This document shows positions 35,044-42,654 of a DNA stretch of 64,000 bases, piece after piece. The notes beneath the pieces are model-generated. The model saw only the letters and a list, made by a program, of their open reading frames with translations, had not been told where the DNA came from and did no database searches. Made by a program: the position numbers and the translations under genes. The stretch's first letter is position 1. The number at the start of each line of letters is the position of its first letter. This DNA comes from Segatella baroniae DSM 16972 = JCM 13447 (GTDB lineage Bacteria > Bacteroidota > Bacteroidia > Bacteroidales > Bacteroidaceae), in the NCBI RefSeq assembly GCF_000426585.1, contig NZ_AUFQ01000012.1:49421-113420 (forward strand), read 5' to 3'.

Positions 35044-36046
35044 AGGACTACGATATGGCGTGGCGATGGGGGCGGTCATCGGGCTGCTTTTCATGCTCAA
35101 CCTGGTTGTGGGCAGTGTCCGCATCCCCGTGGAAGAGGTCGTTCGCGTGCTGACAGGCCATTCCGGCGGCAATCCGTCGTGGCGGTTCATCATCCTGGAG
35201 TCGCGCCTGCCCCAAGCACTCACGGCTCTGTTGGGCGGCGGGGCCATGGCCGTGAGCGGACTCATGCTCCAGACGGCCTTCCGAAACCCACTGGCCGGCC
35301 CCGATGTCTTCGGTATCAACAGCGGCGCGGGCCTGGGCGTGGCCCTCGTCATGTTGGCCATGGGCGGCAGCCTGACGGCCGGCGGCGTCACCTTCACGGG
35401 CTTCATGGCCGTCTTGTTGGCCGCTTTCGCAGGCGCCATGCTCGTCACGGCCGTCATCTTCGGCCTTTCATCCGTGATGCGCAGCAACGTGATGTTGCTC
35501 ATCGTCGGGCTGATGATCGGCTATCTGGCCAATTCCGCCATCTCACTGCTCAACTTCTTCGCCACCGAAGAGGGCGTCAGAAGTTATATGGTGTGGGGAA
35601 TGGGCAACTTCAGCAGCGTGTCGATGGCGCAAATGCCGCTCTTTGCCTCGGTCACGGTGGTGGGACTTGCGGCCGCCGTGCTGCTTGTCAAGCCGCTCAA
35701 CGCCCTGTTGCTCGGCACGCAATATGCCGAGAACTTGGGCTTTGACGTCAGACGACTGCGCAACAGGCTGCTCGTCGTGACGGGATTGCTGACCGCCGTC
35801 GTCACCGCCTTCTGCGGACCGGTCGCCTTCATCGGGCTGGCTGTCCCCCACATGGCCCGCTTGCTGCTGCGCACCGACAACCACCAGCTGCTTCTGCCCG
35901 GCACCATCCTTTGCGGCATGGCCGTGGCACTCGCCTGCAACGTGCTCTGTGCCTTGCCGGGGCGGGCCGGCGTCATTCCGCTCAATGCCGTGACGCCGCT
36001 CATCGGTGCGCCCGTCATCATCTATGTTGTCGTGAAAAGGAGGTAG
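35033..36046 (+). CDS. btuC: Cobalamin ABC transporter permease (FecCD/BtuC family)
   Basis: 337-residue permease with about 10 helices and FecCD hallmarks: RLPQALTALLGGGAMAVSGLMLQTAFRNPLAGPDVFGINSGAGLG near the N-terminus, VTAFCGPVAFIGLAVPHMARLL for the coupling helix region. The start is a GTG overlapping btuF. The expected ATPase gene (btuD) does not follow; an adenosyltransferase gene comes instead, so the ATPase must be encoded elsewhere. Confidence 0.9.
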   Translation: MRNKGLRYGVAMGAVIGLLFMLNLVVGSVRIPVEEVVRVLTGHSGGNPSWRFIILESRLPQALTALLGGGAMAVSGLMLQTAFRNPLAGPDVFGINSGAGLGVALVMLAMGGSLTAGGVTFTGFMAVLLAAFAGAMLVTAVIFGLSSVMRSNVMLLIVGLMIGYLANSAISLLNFFATEEGVRSYMVWGMGNFSSVSMAQMPLFASVTVVGLAAAVLLVKPLNALLLGTQYAENLGFDVRRLRNRLLVVTGLLTAVVTAFCGPVAFIGLAVPHMARLLLRTDNHQLLLPGTILCGMAVALACNVLCALPGRAGVIPLNAVTPLIGAPVIIYVVVKRR

Positions 36047-36106
36047 GGGGCTGGTCGGGGCCGTATCGACAATGAAAATGTGAATCTTCAGTAAAGGAAT
36101 ATCAGT

Positions 36107-36607
36107 ATGAAAGTTTATACAAGAAACGGCGATGGGGGACAAACCTCGCTGATGGGGGAGAAGAATGTGGTGAAAGATGACGTGCGCATCGAGGCCAACG
36201 GCATGCTCGACGAGCTGAATGCCGTGCTGGGTGTGGTGAAGGCCGCCATGCCCGAGTCGCCACGAAAGGGCCAGATCGACGCCATTCAGAATCAGGTCAT
36301 GCGCATCATGGGCGTCGTTGCCGGTGCACGGATGAACGACATGACGGCTCTGACCGGCCTCACCACGCAGTTGGAGCAGGACATCGACGCCATGGCTGTC
36401 GACGGGAAGTTCTGTTTTTCCGTGCCGGGTGAGACGCTGCTGAATGCCTGGCTGCACGTGGCCCGTGCCCGATGTCGCACGGCCGAGCGTCGGTTGTGGA
36501 CCATGCACGCACGTTATCCCGTGGACGCCGCCATCCTGCAATTCATCAACCGCCTGAGCGACTACCTCTTCGTGTTGGCTGTAGAATGTGAAATGATGTG
36601 CCGATGA
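36107..36607 (+). CDS. Cob(I)alamin adenosyltransferase, PduO type
   Basis: Converts imported cobalamin to adenosylcobalamin using ATP. The 166 residues begin with the PduO nucleotide-binding signature (YTRNGDGGQTSLMGEKNVVKD) and contain ANGMLDELNAVLG and the C-terminal FSVPGETLLNAWLHVARARCRTAERR helix. Its place at the end of the riboswitch-controlled operon fits a salvage role. Repeat array D follows 7 bases after the stop. Confidence 0.9.
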   Translation: MKVYTRNGDGGQTSLMGEKNVVKDDVRIEANGMLDELNAVLGVVKAAMPESPRKGQIDAIQNQVMRIMGVVAGARMNDMTALTGLTTQLEQDIDAMAVDGKFCFSVPGETLLNAWLHVARARCRTAERRLWTMHARYPVDAAILQFINRLSDYLFVLAVECEMMCR

Positions 36608-36613
36608 AATGCA

Positions 36614-36700
36614 GAAGCAGCCTTTTGGGCTTGCAAAAGCTGCTCTTTGACACGCTGAAAGGGCAGCTTTTGCAAGCCCAAAAGGCTGCTTTTGAAAAGA
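36614..36700 (+). repeat. 22-bp tandem repeat array, locus D, folded as a long hairpin
   Basis: Four units starting at 36614, 36635, 36657 and 36679. Units 3-4 are the reverse complement of units 1-2: 36616-36643 and 36663-36690 form a perfect 28-bp inverted repeat. The stem can grow to about 33 bp with a 9-base loop GACACGCTG. It lies 7 bases after the adenosyltransferase stop, so the btu operon transcript would end in or carry this hairpin. Confidence 0.9.
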
Positions 36701-36745
36701 TAAAAGTCTGTAGATGATGATAACTTAAAATCGTTGTTGAAATAT

Positions 36746-36787
36746 TTGGATGATGTTTTCTAATTAGTTACCTTTGTTGCAAAGGTA
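36746..36787 (+). promoter_or_regulatory. Toxin-antitoxin promoter with palindromic operator
   Basis: TTG at 36746-36748 and TACCTTTG at 36769-36776 are spaced by 20 bases. The -7 element is the left half of a palindrome TACCTTTG-TTG-CAAAGGTA (36769-36787), a natural operator for autoregulation by the XRE antitoxin encoded downstream. Confidence 0.7.
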
Positions 36788-36792
36788 TAATT

Positions 36793-37157
36793 ATGCCCAA
36801 ACGCGAATATGTAAGGCAGGTCATTGCTTTTGGAGATTACTTCAAAGAATTTAAAAGGTTCAACCACGACGGGTTTTGAACAAGATTTATCAGGTGTTTT
36901 TATATATCATGACCTTACAGGTGGTGCCTGTAACTTTTCTAAAACGAGTGGAGGGGGTACCTGGTTTGTTTGAGATAAGAGTGGAAGAGAGCGGTAATAT
37001 ATATAGAATCTTTTGTTGTATGGATGAAGATTGTCTTGTGATTCTTTTCAATGCTTTTCAAAAGAAGACGCAAAAGACTCCGCAACGAGAGATCGAACGG
37101 GCAAAACGTATCATGAATGAATATTATAAGAAAAAGGAGGAAACGCAATATGGATGA
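36793..37157 (+). pseudogene. HigB-like toxin, frameshifted
   Basis: The ATG at 36793 opens a frame reading MPKREYVRQVIAFGDYFKEF, a normal HigB/RelE-type start, but it stops at TGA 36877-36879. The rest of the family (NKIYQVFLYIMTLQVVPVTF, GLFEIRVEESGNIYRIFCCM, LFNAFQKKTQKTPQREIERA) continues in the -1 frame to 37157. No slippery site fits this shift, so a disabling mutation is likelier than programmed frameshifting. The toxin end overlaps the antitoxin start by 8 bases. AT-rich. Confidence 0.72.
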
Positions 37158-37458
37158 GCAACAAATGAAGCAACTTGGACTTACTTCCATAGAGGAATAT
37201 ATTGCAGAAGACTTCGGTGCAGAAGGTACGCCTGAAAGAATGGAGTTTGAAGCAGGAGTAGATTCTTTCATTCTTGGGGAAAGACTGAAGGAAGAGCGCA
37301 AGAAATCCGGGCTTACGCAAGAACAGTTGGCAGCAAAAATCGGCACGAAGAAAAGCTATATCTCACGGATTGAGAACGGACATGCCGATGTGCAGCTCTC
37401 AACATTATTCCGTATATTCGCCGGATTGGGAAAACGGATTTCACTTTCTATCTTTTAG
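37150..37458 (+). CDS. XRE-family antitoxin (HigA-like)
   Basis: 102-residue helix-turn-helix protein. The HTH lies at residues ~45-95 (LGERLKEERKKSGLTQEQLA ... IGTKKSYISRIENGHADVQL). Its overlap with the HigB-like frame marks it as the antitoxin, probably binding the palindrome at 36769-36787. The antitoxin is intact while the toxin is broken, a common end state of such pairs. Confidence 0.83.
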   Translation: MDEQQMKQLGLTSIEEYIAEDFGAEGTPERMEFEAGVDSFILGERLKEERKKSGLTQEQLAAKIGTKKSYISRIENGHADVQLSTLFRIFAGLGKRISLSIF

Positions 37459-37471
37459 TGCCATGGCACCT

Positions 37472-37675
37472 TCATGTTCTGGCCCGTTTCTCCAGCCGTT
37501 GTCGGTATTCCGATGGTGACATGCCGAGGTTGCTCTTGGCATATTTGGTGAAATTGGGATAGTTGGGGAAGCGCATGCGGTCGGAGATTTCCGTCAGGGT
37601 GAGGGCCGGATCCTTCAGCATGCGCTGCATTTCTTGCATGGCGTAGCCCGTGATCCATTCCGACGCGGGCCGGCC
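37472..37675 (-). pseudogene. AraC-family regulator, C-terminal remnant
   Basis: The last ~68 residues of an AraC-type DNA-binding domain remain ([20 protein letters not shown] ... [34 protein letters not shown]). Upstream of Gly at 37675 the frame turns into antisense of the acetyltransferase remnant, so the sensor domain and first helices are lost. No start or promoter remains. Confidence 0.7.
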
Positions 37676-37681
37676 GCTGCA

Positions 37682-37915
37682 CGAACGGCATACATCGTGA
37701 CCACAAACCATGATTTTCATGACTACAACACGCTGCGCTGCAAGCCCGTTCACATCAAGAAAAACGCCTGGCTCGGCTGCCGTGTGACGGTAATGCCCGG
37801 TGTGACCATCGGCGAAAACGCCGTTGTGGCGGGTGGATCGGTGGTGACGAAAGACGTTCCCGACAATGTGGTCGTGGCGGGGGTGCCCGCCCGGGTCGTC
37901 AAGACAATCGAATGA
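37682..37915 (+). pseudogene. Hexapeptide sugar O-acetyltransferase, C-terminal remnant
   Basis: About 78 residues of a left-handed beta-helix acetyltransferase remain, including the catalytic NHD segment ([20 protein letters not shown]), hexapeptide repeats ([35 protein letters not shown]) and the family end [14 protein letters not shown]. The N-terminal half is missing at the junction with the AraC remnant (37676-37681). Confidence 0.75.
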
Positions 37916-38049
37916 AAAGGAAAAGGAGGCTTGGGCAGCGGAATGAAGTCGTGCCGCAACGAGCGGCCTGCGGGGAATGTCCATGCTTGTGCATAGTTTA
38001 ATCAAATCAGGAGGAAAGAATATAAAAGAAGAAAGGAAAGCGTTTTACA

Positions 38050-38190
38050 GTGAATCTTCGCGATTTTTTGGAAGAAGACTACAAGGTATGGATGCGTGAC
38101 GTGAAGCTGGTGTTTCGAATCAACCACACGTTGCCCTATACGGAGGATACGACAGGCTCGTGCACGAGTTGTTCGGAGGGGGGCGGCCAT
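38050..38190 (+). pseudogene. Sugar O-acetyltransferase, N-terminal remnant
   Basis: From GTG 38050 the frame reads LRDFLEEDYKVWMRDVKLVF and RINHTLPYTED, then continues in another frame as YDRLVHELFGGG. Together this resembles the N-terminal segment of sugar O-acetyltransferases (RINHTLPYTE.YDRLVHELFG). A frameshift falls near 38145 and similarity ends near 38190. It lies downstream, not upstream, of the matching C-terminal remnant. The 134 bases between them (37916-38049) show nothing recognisable. Confidence 0.5.
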
Positions 38191-38242
38191 GCTGGTCGAT
38201 ACCATCAGGGATGGCAATGAAGAACAATAAAAGTAAAAACTA

Positions 38243-38313
38243 AAAGGTGAAGAGCCCGGAATCACGTGACGCCATTGGCTCTTCGCCACGTGATTCCGGG
38301 TTTTTCACCCTTT
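38243..38313. terminator. Large bidirectional terminator hairpin
   Basis: CCCGGAATCACGTG (38255-38268) and CACGTGATTCCGGG (38287-38300) are a perfect 14-bp inverted repeat, with an outer GGTGAA/TTCACC stem. It serves pheS on the minus strand, where a T-rich stretch follows. Confidence 0.85.
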
Positions 38314-38341
38314 ATCCTTTACACTTCGCTTGGTAGGTCGT

Positions 38342-39382
38342 TCAATAAGCCGACTCAAACTCTCGGAGGAAGCGGGTGTCGTTCTCGGAGAACAACCGGA
38401 GATCGTTGACCCGATACTTCAGGTTGGTTATGCGTTCGACGCCCATGCCGAAGGCATAGCCCGTATAGACGTCGGGGTCGATGCCGCAGGCAGCTAGGTC
38501 GTGCGGGTCGACCATGCCGCAACCGAGAATCTCCACCCATCCCGTGTGCTTGCAGAAGCCGCAACCTTCGCCGCCGCAGATGTTGCAGGAAATGTCCATT
38601 TCGGCACTGGGCTCGGTGAACGGGAAGTAGCTGGGACGCAAACGAATCTTGGTGTCGGGGCCGAACATCTCGCGGGCGAAGGTGAGAAGCACCTGCTTCA
38701 GGTCGGTGAAGCTGACGTTCTTGTCGACATAGAGCCCTTCCACCTGGTGGAAGAAGCAGTGGGCGCGGGCGCTGATGGCCTCGTTGCGATATACGCGGCC
38801 CGGGCACAGGATGCGGATGGGCGGCTCGTGCGTCTCCATATAGTGTGCTTCGTCGCCCGAAGTGTGGCTGCGGAGCAGCACGTTCTTGGTGACGTCGTTG
38901 GGATCGCTGCGCTCGATGAAGAACGTGTCCTGCATATCGCGGGCCGGATGGTCGGCGGCAAAGTTGAGCATGGTGAACACATGCTTGTCGTCATCTATCT
39001 CGGGACCTTGATAAAGTGTGAAGCCCATGCGAGAGAATATGTCGATAATCTCGTTTGTAACAATGGAAATGGGATGACGTGTGCCCAGACCGATGGGGTA
39101 GGCGGAGCGTGTCAGGTCGATGTCGTCACTGTGGCTTTCGGCATTTTGAGCCTCTTCCTTGAGCTGATTGATTCTCTCTATGGCGGACTGCTTCAGTTCG
39201 TTGATTTTCATTCCGACGGTTTTCTTCTGGTCGGCCGCCACATTGCGGAAGTCTGCCATGAGGGCGTTGATCTCACCTTTCTTGCTAAGATACTTCAAGC
39301 GAAGCTGCTCTATCTCTTCGGCGTTGGCTGCTGTCAGCGTACTCACCTCCTTAAGTAACGATTCAATCTTTTCTAATAACAT
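38342..39382 (-). CDS. pheS: Phenylalanyl-tRNA synthetase alpha subunit
   Basis: Charges tRNA-Phe as part of an alpha2beta2 enzyme. The 346-residue protein has the N-terminal coiled coil (MLLEKIESLLKEVSTLTAAN), then class II motifs: HPISIVTNEIIDIFSRMGF, LLRSHTSGDE, CPGRVYRNEAISARAHCFFH, RPSYFPFTEPSAEMDI and GFGMGVERITNLKY (motif 3, here AFGMGVERI). The beta subunit is not adjacent. No leader peptide is seen upstream. Confidence 0.96.
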   Translation of the reverse strand: MLLEKIESLLKEVSTLTAANAEEIEQLRLKYLSKKGEINALMADFRNVAADQKKTVGMKINELKQSAIERINQLKEEAQNAESHSDDIDLTRSAYPIGLGTRHPISIVTNEIIDIFSRMGFTLYQGPEIDDDKHVFTMLNFAADHPARDMQDTFFIERSDPNDVTKNVLLRSHTSGDEAHYMETHEPPIRILCPGRVYRNEAISARAHCFFHQVEGLYVDKNVSFTDLKQVLLTFAREMFGPDTKIRLRPSYFPFTEPSAEMDISCNICGGEGCGFCKHTGWVEILGCGMVDPHDLAACGIDPDVYTGYAFGMGVERITNLKYRVNDLRLFSENDTRFLREFESAY

Positions 39383-39421
39383 GTCAATATAAAGCTTTTA
39401 ATTCCCAATCAATTAGCTTTG

Positions 39422-39429
39422 CAAAGGTA
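39422..39429 (-). promoter_or_regulatory. -7 promoter element for pheS
   Basis: CAAAGGTA on the plus strand reads TACCTTTG on the minus strand, 40 bases before the pheS start. Confidence 0.55.
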
Positions 39430-39501
39430 ATTAAAAGAATTGATATAGTGGAATCGCGTGTTCATATTTTTGAACGGCTGTCCTTTTTTCAAGAAACTTT
39501 A

Positions 39502-39532
39502 TTGTTGCAATGGAAATAAAGTTGTACTTTTG
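39502..39532 (+). promoter_or_regulatory. Promoter for the DUF4348-murB-MBL operon
   Basis: TTG at 39502-39504 and TACTTTTG at 39525-39532, spaced by 20 bases, 23 bases before the start codon. Confidence 0.78.
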
Positions 39533-39555
39533 CGTGCAATTACTTTGGTGATGTT

Positions 39556-40410
39556 ATGAGAAAAATATTTGTTTTACTCTTGTTTTTAGCATTGCTTTCC
39601 CTTGGGTTCTCAACGATTGGTTGTTCAAATAAGAAGCCGTCGCCGGTAGACTCCGTTCTCACGGGTCATGACAGCTTGACCGACACGTCGTCGGTCGACA
39701 CGATGGAAAGCATTATTGCCGAGACTCCCATGCCTAAGGCGGCCGACGAACTCTTCGACGACTTTATCTTCAACTTCGCCGCCAACAGGAGTTTGCAACG
39801 CAAACGCATTCATTTCCCTCTCGACGTGTACAAGAATGGAAAGAAAGACCACCAGATTCAGCGGGCGAACTGGAAGATGGAACACTTCTTCATGCACCAG
39901 GATTTCTACACATTGATATTCGACAGCAGGAAACAGATGAACCTGGTGAAGGATACCAGTGTCAGTCATGTGGTCATCGAGAAGATTTTCTTCAAGTTGA
40001 AAACCGTTGAACAGTATCTCTTCAACCGCATCAATGGACAATGGATGTTGACGAGTATCAACTACAAGCCCATGTATCAGAACCAGAACGCTTCGTTCTT
40101 GAAATTCTATCGTGAGTTTGTGGTGGACTCGGCTTTCCAGATTCGCAGCGTCAACGACCCGCTGTCGTTTACAGGCCCTGACCCCGATGACGATTTCAGC
40201 ACGATGACTGGCACGCTCGCCCCCGAGCAGTGGCCCATGTTTGCTCCCAGTTTGCCGCATGATATGATTTACAATATCATTTACGGGCAGAAATATACGG
40301 AGAGCAATCAGAAGATATTCGTGATTCGCGGCATTGCGAACGGCTTGGAAACGGAACTTACTTTCAGACGCGTCGGCGGGCAGTGGAAGTTGATGAAGCT
40401 CTCAATGTAG
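39556..40410 (+). CDS. DUF4348-like lipoprotein
   Basis: 284-residue lipoprotein with lipobox STIGC (Cys23), a Ser/Thr/Asp-rich linker and a globular domain (FDDFIFNFAANRSLQRKRIHFPLDVY; FMHQDFYTLIFDSRKQMNL; LEYTFRR-like end GLETELTFRRVGGQWKLMKL). It resembles the Bacteroidetes DUF4348 family; function unknown. First gene of an operon with murB (6-base gap). Confidence 0.75.
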   Translation: MRKIFVLLLFLALLSLGFSTIGCSNKKPSPVDSVLTGHDSLTDTSSVDTMESIIAETPMPKAADELFDDFIFNFAANRSLQRKRIHFPLDVYKNGKKDHQIQRANWKMEHFFMHQDFYTLIFDSRKQMNLVKDTSVSHVVIEKIFFKLKTVEQYLFNRINGQWMLTSINYKPMYQNQNASFLKFYREFVVDSAFQIRSVNDPLSFTGPDPDDDFSTMTGTLAPEQWPMFAPSLPHDMIYNIIYGQKYTESNQKIFVIRGIANGLETELTFRRVGGQWKLMKLSM

Positions 40411-40416
40411 GTTGAA

Positions 40417-41433
40417 ATGAAAGTGTATGAAAATTATAATCTCAAGTCGCACAACACGTTTGGCATAGCGGCTGCGTGCAACCGCTTCCTTGTTTACGCC
40501 ACTGTCGACGAGGCATGCCTTGCGGCAGGTGACATTCGGAAGAGTGGCCGCAGTCTGTTGATAGGCAGTGGCAGCAATCTGTTGTTGACACGGGACTTTC
40601 AGGGGCTTGTCGTGACGCCCGAACCACGCTTTGAGGTGGAGGTCGTGAAGGAGGATGAGGCTGGAGTTGAACTGAAATGTTGGGCCGGAACCCGTTTCGA
40701 CGACGTGATAGCCTACGCCATTGGCCATCGGATGTATGGCGCGGAGAACCTTTCCTGGATTCCGGGAGAGGTCGGTGCCAGTGCCGTGCAGAACATCGGG
40801 GCTTACGGCGCAGAAGTCAAGGATTTGATTTTACGTGTGGAAGCGGTGGAGATTGCCACCGGCAAGGCTGTCGTCTTGCAGCGGAGGGAATGTGAATACA
40901 GCTATCGGCAAAGCCGGTTCAAGCATGAATGGAAGGATAAATATCTCATAACGGCAGTCGTATATCGCCTTTTCAAGACTTTTGTCCCCCACTTGGACTA
41001 TGGCAATATCAGGGGAGCCTTGGACGCGGAGCACATTGTGGAGCCCACAGCCTTGCAGTTGCGCGAAACAATTATCCGCATAAGGCAGGCCAAGTTGCCC
41101 GACCCCGACGTCCTGGGAAACGCAGGGAGTTTCTTCATGAACCCCATCATTGGCAGAGAACAATATGAAAGTCTGCGAGCAGATTGCCCGCAAATGCCCC
41201 ATTACGAGGTCGATGCAACCCATGTGAAGGTGCCCGCCGGCTGGCTGATAGACCAGTGTGGCTGGAAAGGAAAGCGTGTGGGGAATGTCGGTGTGCATGA
41301 CAAGCAGGCTTTGGTTTTAGTGAATTATGGACAGGCAACGGGACGCGAGGTGCTTGACCTCTGCCGGACGATACAGCAGGAAGTGCATGGTCGGTTTGGC
41401 ATTCAGATCTATCCGGAGGTCAATATCGTATGA
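40417..41433 (+). CDS. murB: UDP-N-acetylenolpyruvoylglucosamine reductase
   Basis: FAD/NADPH enzyme making UDP-N-acetylmuramate for peptidoglycan. The 338-residue type I protein shows SHNTFGIAAAC, the FAD motif LLIGSGSNLLL, LSWIPGEVGASAVQNIGAYGAE, the YRQSRFKHEWKDKY segment, the catalytic serine region LGNAGSFFMNPII, PAGWLIDQCGWKG and the terminal glutamate in IQIYPEVNIV. Overlaps the next gene by 4 bases. Confidence 0.95.
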   Translation: MKVYENYNLKSHNTFGIAAACNRFLVYATVDEACLAAGDIRKSGRSLLIGSGSNLLLTRDFQGLVVTPEPRFEVEVVKEDEAGVELKCWAGTRFDDVIAYAIGHRMYGAENLSWIPGEVGASAVQNIGAYGAEVKDLILRVEAVEIATGKAVVLQRRECEYSYRQSRFKHEWKDKYLITAVVYRLFKTFVPHLDYGNIRGALDAEHIVEPTALQLRETIIRIRQAKLPDPDVLGNAGSFFMNPIIGREQYESLRADCPQMPHYEVDATHVKVPAGWLIDQCGWKGKRVGNVGVHDKQALVLVNYGQATGREVLDLCRTIQQEVHGRFGIQIYPEVNIV

Positions 41434-42191
41434 AGCTCACGCTGTTGGGAACAGGAACGTCGCATGGCGTGCCCCTCTTGGGCTGCGATTGTGAGGTTTG
41501 CAGGAGCAGGGATCCGAAGGACAAGCGCATGCGGACGGCCGCATTGCTGGAGACGGAGTCGACGCGTGTCTTGATAGATTGCGGCCCTGACATCCGGATG
41601 CAGTTGATGGACGTTCCTTTCCGTAAGATTGACGCTGTATTGTTGAGCCATATCCATTACGACCATGTGGCCGGCATCGACGACTTGCGCCCTTACTGTC
41701 TGTTTGGAGATATCGACATCTATGCCGAACGGGCAGTGGTGGTTGGCTTGAAGGCCACGATGCCTTATTGCTTCACAGACCATCTCTATCCTGGTGTGCC
41801 ACAGTTGAATCTGCACGAGATTGCGCCTCATCAGCATTTGACGTTTGGCGACATCGACGTAGTTCCGATTCGTGTGCTGCATGGCGCGTTGCCGATTCTG
41901 GGATTCCGCTTTGGAGATTTGGCGTATATTACGGATATGAAGACAATTCCTGCGTCTGAATATGCTTGCTTGGCAGGGGTGAAGACACTGGTGGTGAATG
42001 CCTTGCGCTGGGAAAAGCCGCATCATAGCCATCAACTCATAGCCGATGCAATCTCATTTGCCCGCGAATTGGATGTAAAACGCACCCTATTGGTCCATGT
42101 AACACACCATATAGGCTTGCAAAAAGAGGCTAATGAGCGGCTGCCCGTGGGCTTTGAGTTCGGATACGACGGGCAAGTGATAGAGGTATAG
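41430..42191 (+). CDS. Metallo-beta-lactamase fold hydrolase (PhnP/YycJ-like)
   Basis: 253-residue MBL-fold enzyme: LLGTGTSHGVPLLGCDCEVC near the start, the metal motif SHIHYDHVAGIDDL (HxHxDH), ITDMKTI and the C-terminal VHVTHHIGL. The N-terminal cysteines fit the PhnP-like cyclic phosphodiesterase branch, where they can bind structural zinc. Substrate unknown. Translation is coupled to murB (ATGA overlap). Confidence 0.88.
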   Translation: MKLTLLGTGTSHGVPLLGCDCEVCRSRDPKDKRMRTAALLETESTRVLIDCGPDIRMQLMDVPFRKIDAVLLSHIHYDHVAGIDDLRPYCLFGDIDIYAERAVVVGLKATMPYCFTDHLYPGVPQLNLHEIAPHQHLTFGDIDVVPIRVLHGALPILGFRFGDLAYITDMKTIPASEYACLAGVKTLVVNALRWEKPHHSHQLIADAISFARELDVKRTLLVHVTHHIGLQKEANERLPVGFEFGYDGQVIEV

Positions 42192-42210
42192 ATGGTTGGC
42201 GAATGGGCAT

Positions 42211-42271
42211 AAAAAAAGGAGTACCGCTGTACTCCAACCTTGTTAACCTTAAATCTAATACTATGAAAAAC
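42211..42271 (-). ncRNA. Candidate ~60-nt small RNA with own promoter and terminator
   Basis: On the minus strand a complete promoter (42307-42278) is followed by about 35 unstructured bases and then the hairpin GGAGTAC-AGCG-GTACTCC (42235-42218) and seven U residues (42217-42211). The predicted transcript begins near 42271. No reading frame of note is inside. It sits between the MBL gene and the convergent YtxH/holin operon. Confidence 0.6.
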
Positions 42272-42277
42272 ACAATG

Positions 42278-42307
42278 CAAAGTTACACATTATTCTTTAT
42301 AATGCAA
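42278..42307 (-). promoter_or_regulatory. Promoter of the candidate small RNA
   Basis: Minus strand TTG (42307-42305) and TAACTTTG (42285-42278), spaced by 19 bases. Confidence 0.7.
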
Positions 42308-42386
42308 CTCTGCACCACATTATTTATCGATTATATAGTTATTATTAACTTGTATAAAGCAATTTTAACCAAAACGGGTGCGCTTT

Positions 42387-42653
42387 CTACCTCATTTTCT
42401 TGAATTTCTGATAGAGTTTCCATCCCAAAATCGCCCCATCCAGAATCCCCGCGCCGGTGTTGATGAAGCGTGAAAGACGCTTCGATGGCGTGGTGGTGTC
42501 GGCGGACGACCGTCTGGGATGGAAGAGTTCGTTCCACAAGGCTTTGATCCTGACGTCGTCAGTCTGTATCTCCCGTCGAATCATCTCTTTGCGGACACGT
42601 ATCTCGTGCAAGTCTTTGTATGAGAAGGATGTGTCGGTTTGTTGCTTCATCAT
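42387..42653 (-). CDS. Small cytoplasmic protein of unknown function (holin/YtxH operon)
   Basis: 88 residues, highly charged (DLHEIRVRKEMIRREIQTDD), ending with a short weakly hydrophobic segment (GAGILDGAILGWKLYQKFKK). It begins 1 base after the holin-like gene stop; a second ATG at 42650 is an alternative start. It completes a three-gene operon YtxH - holin-like - this gene, a common Bacteroidetes trio of unknown function. Confidence 0.75.
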   Translation of the reverse strand: MMKQQTDTSFSYKDLHEIRVRKEMIRREIQTDDVRIKALWNELFHPRRSSADTTTPSKRLSRFINTGAGILDGAILGWKLYQKFKKMR

Positions 42654-42654
42654 G

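Noticed and set aside
36870..36880. Programmed -1 frameshift to join the two halves of the HigB-like toxin
   Set aside because: The 0-frame codons GAC GGG TTT TGA do not form an X-XXY-YYZ slippery heptamer for the needed -1 shift, so mutation is likelier.
37634..38005. Intact genes in the two overlapping frames here
   Set aside because: Each frame carries family similarity over only one end (AraC C-terminus; acetyltransferase C-terminus) and becomes antisense noise over the rest, so they are remnants.
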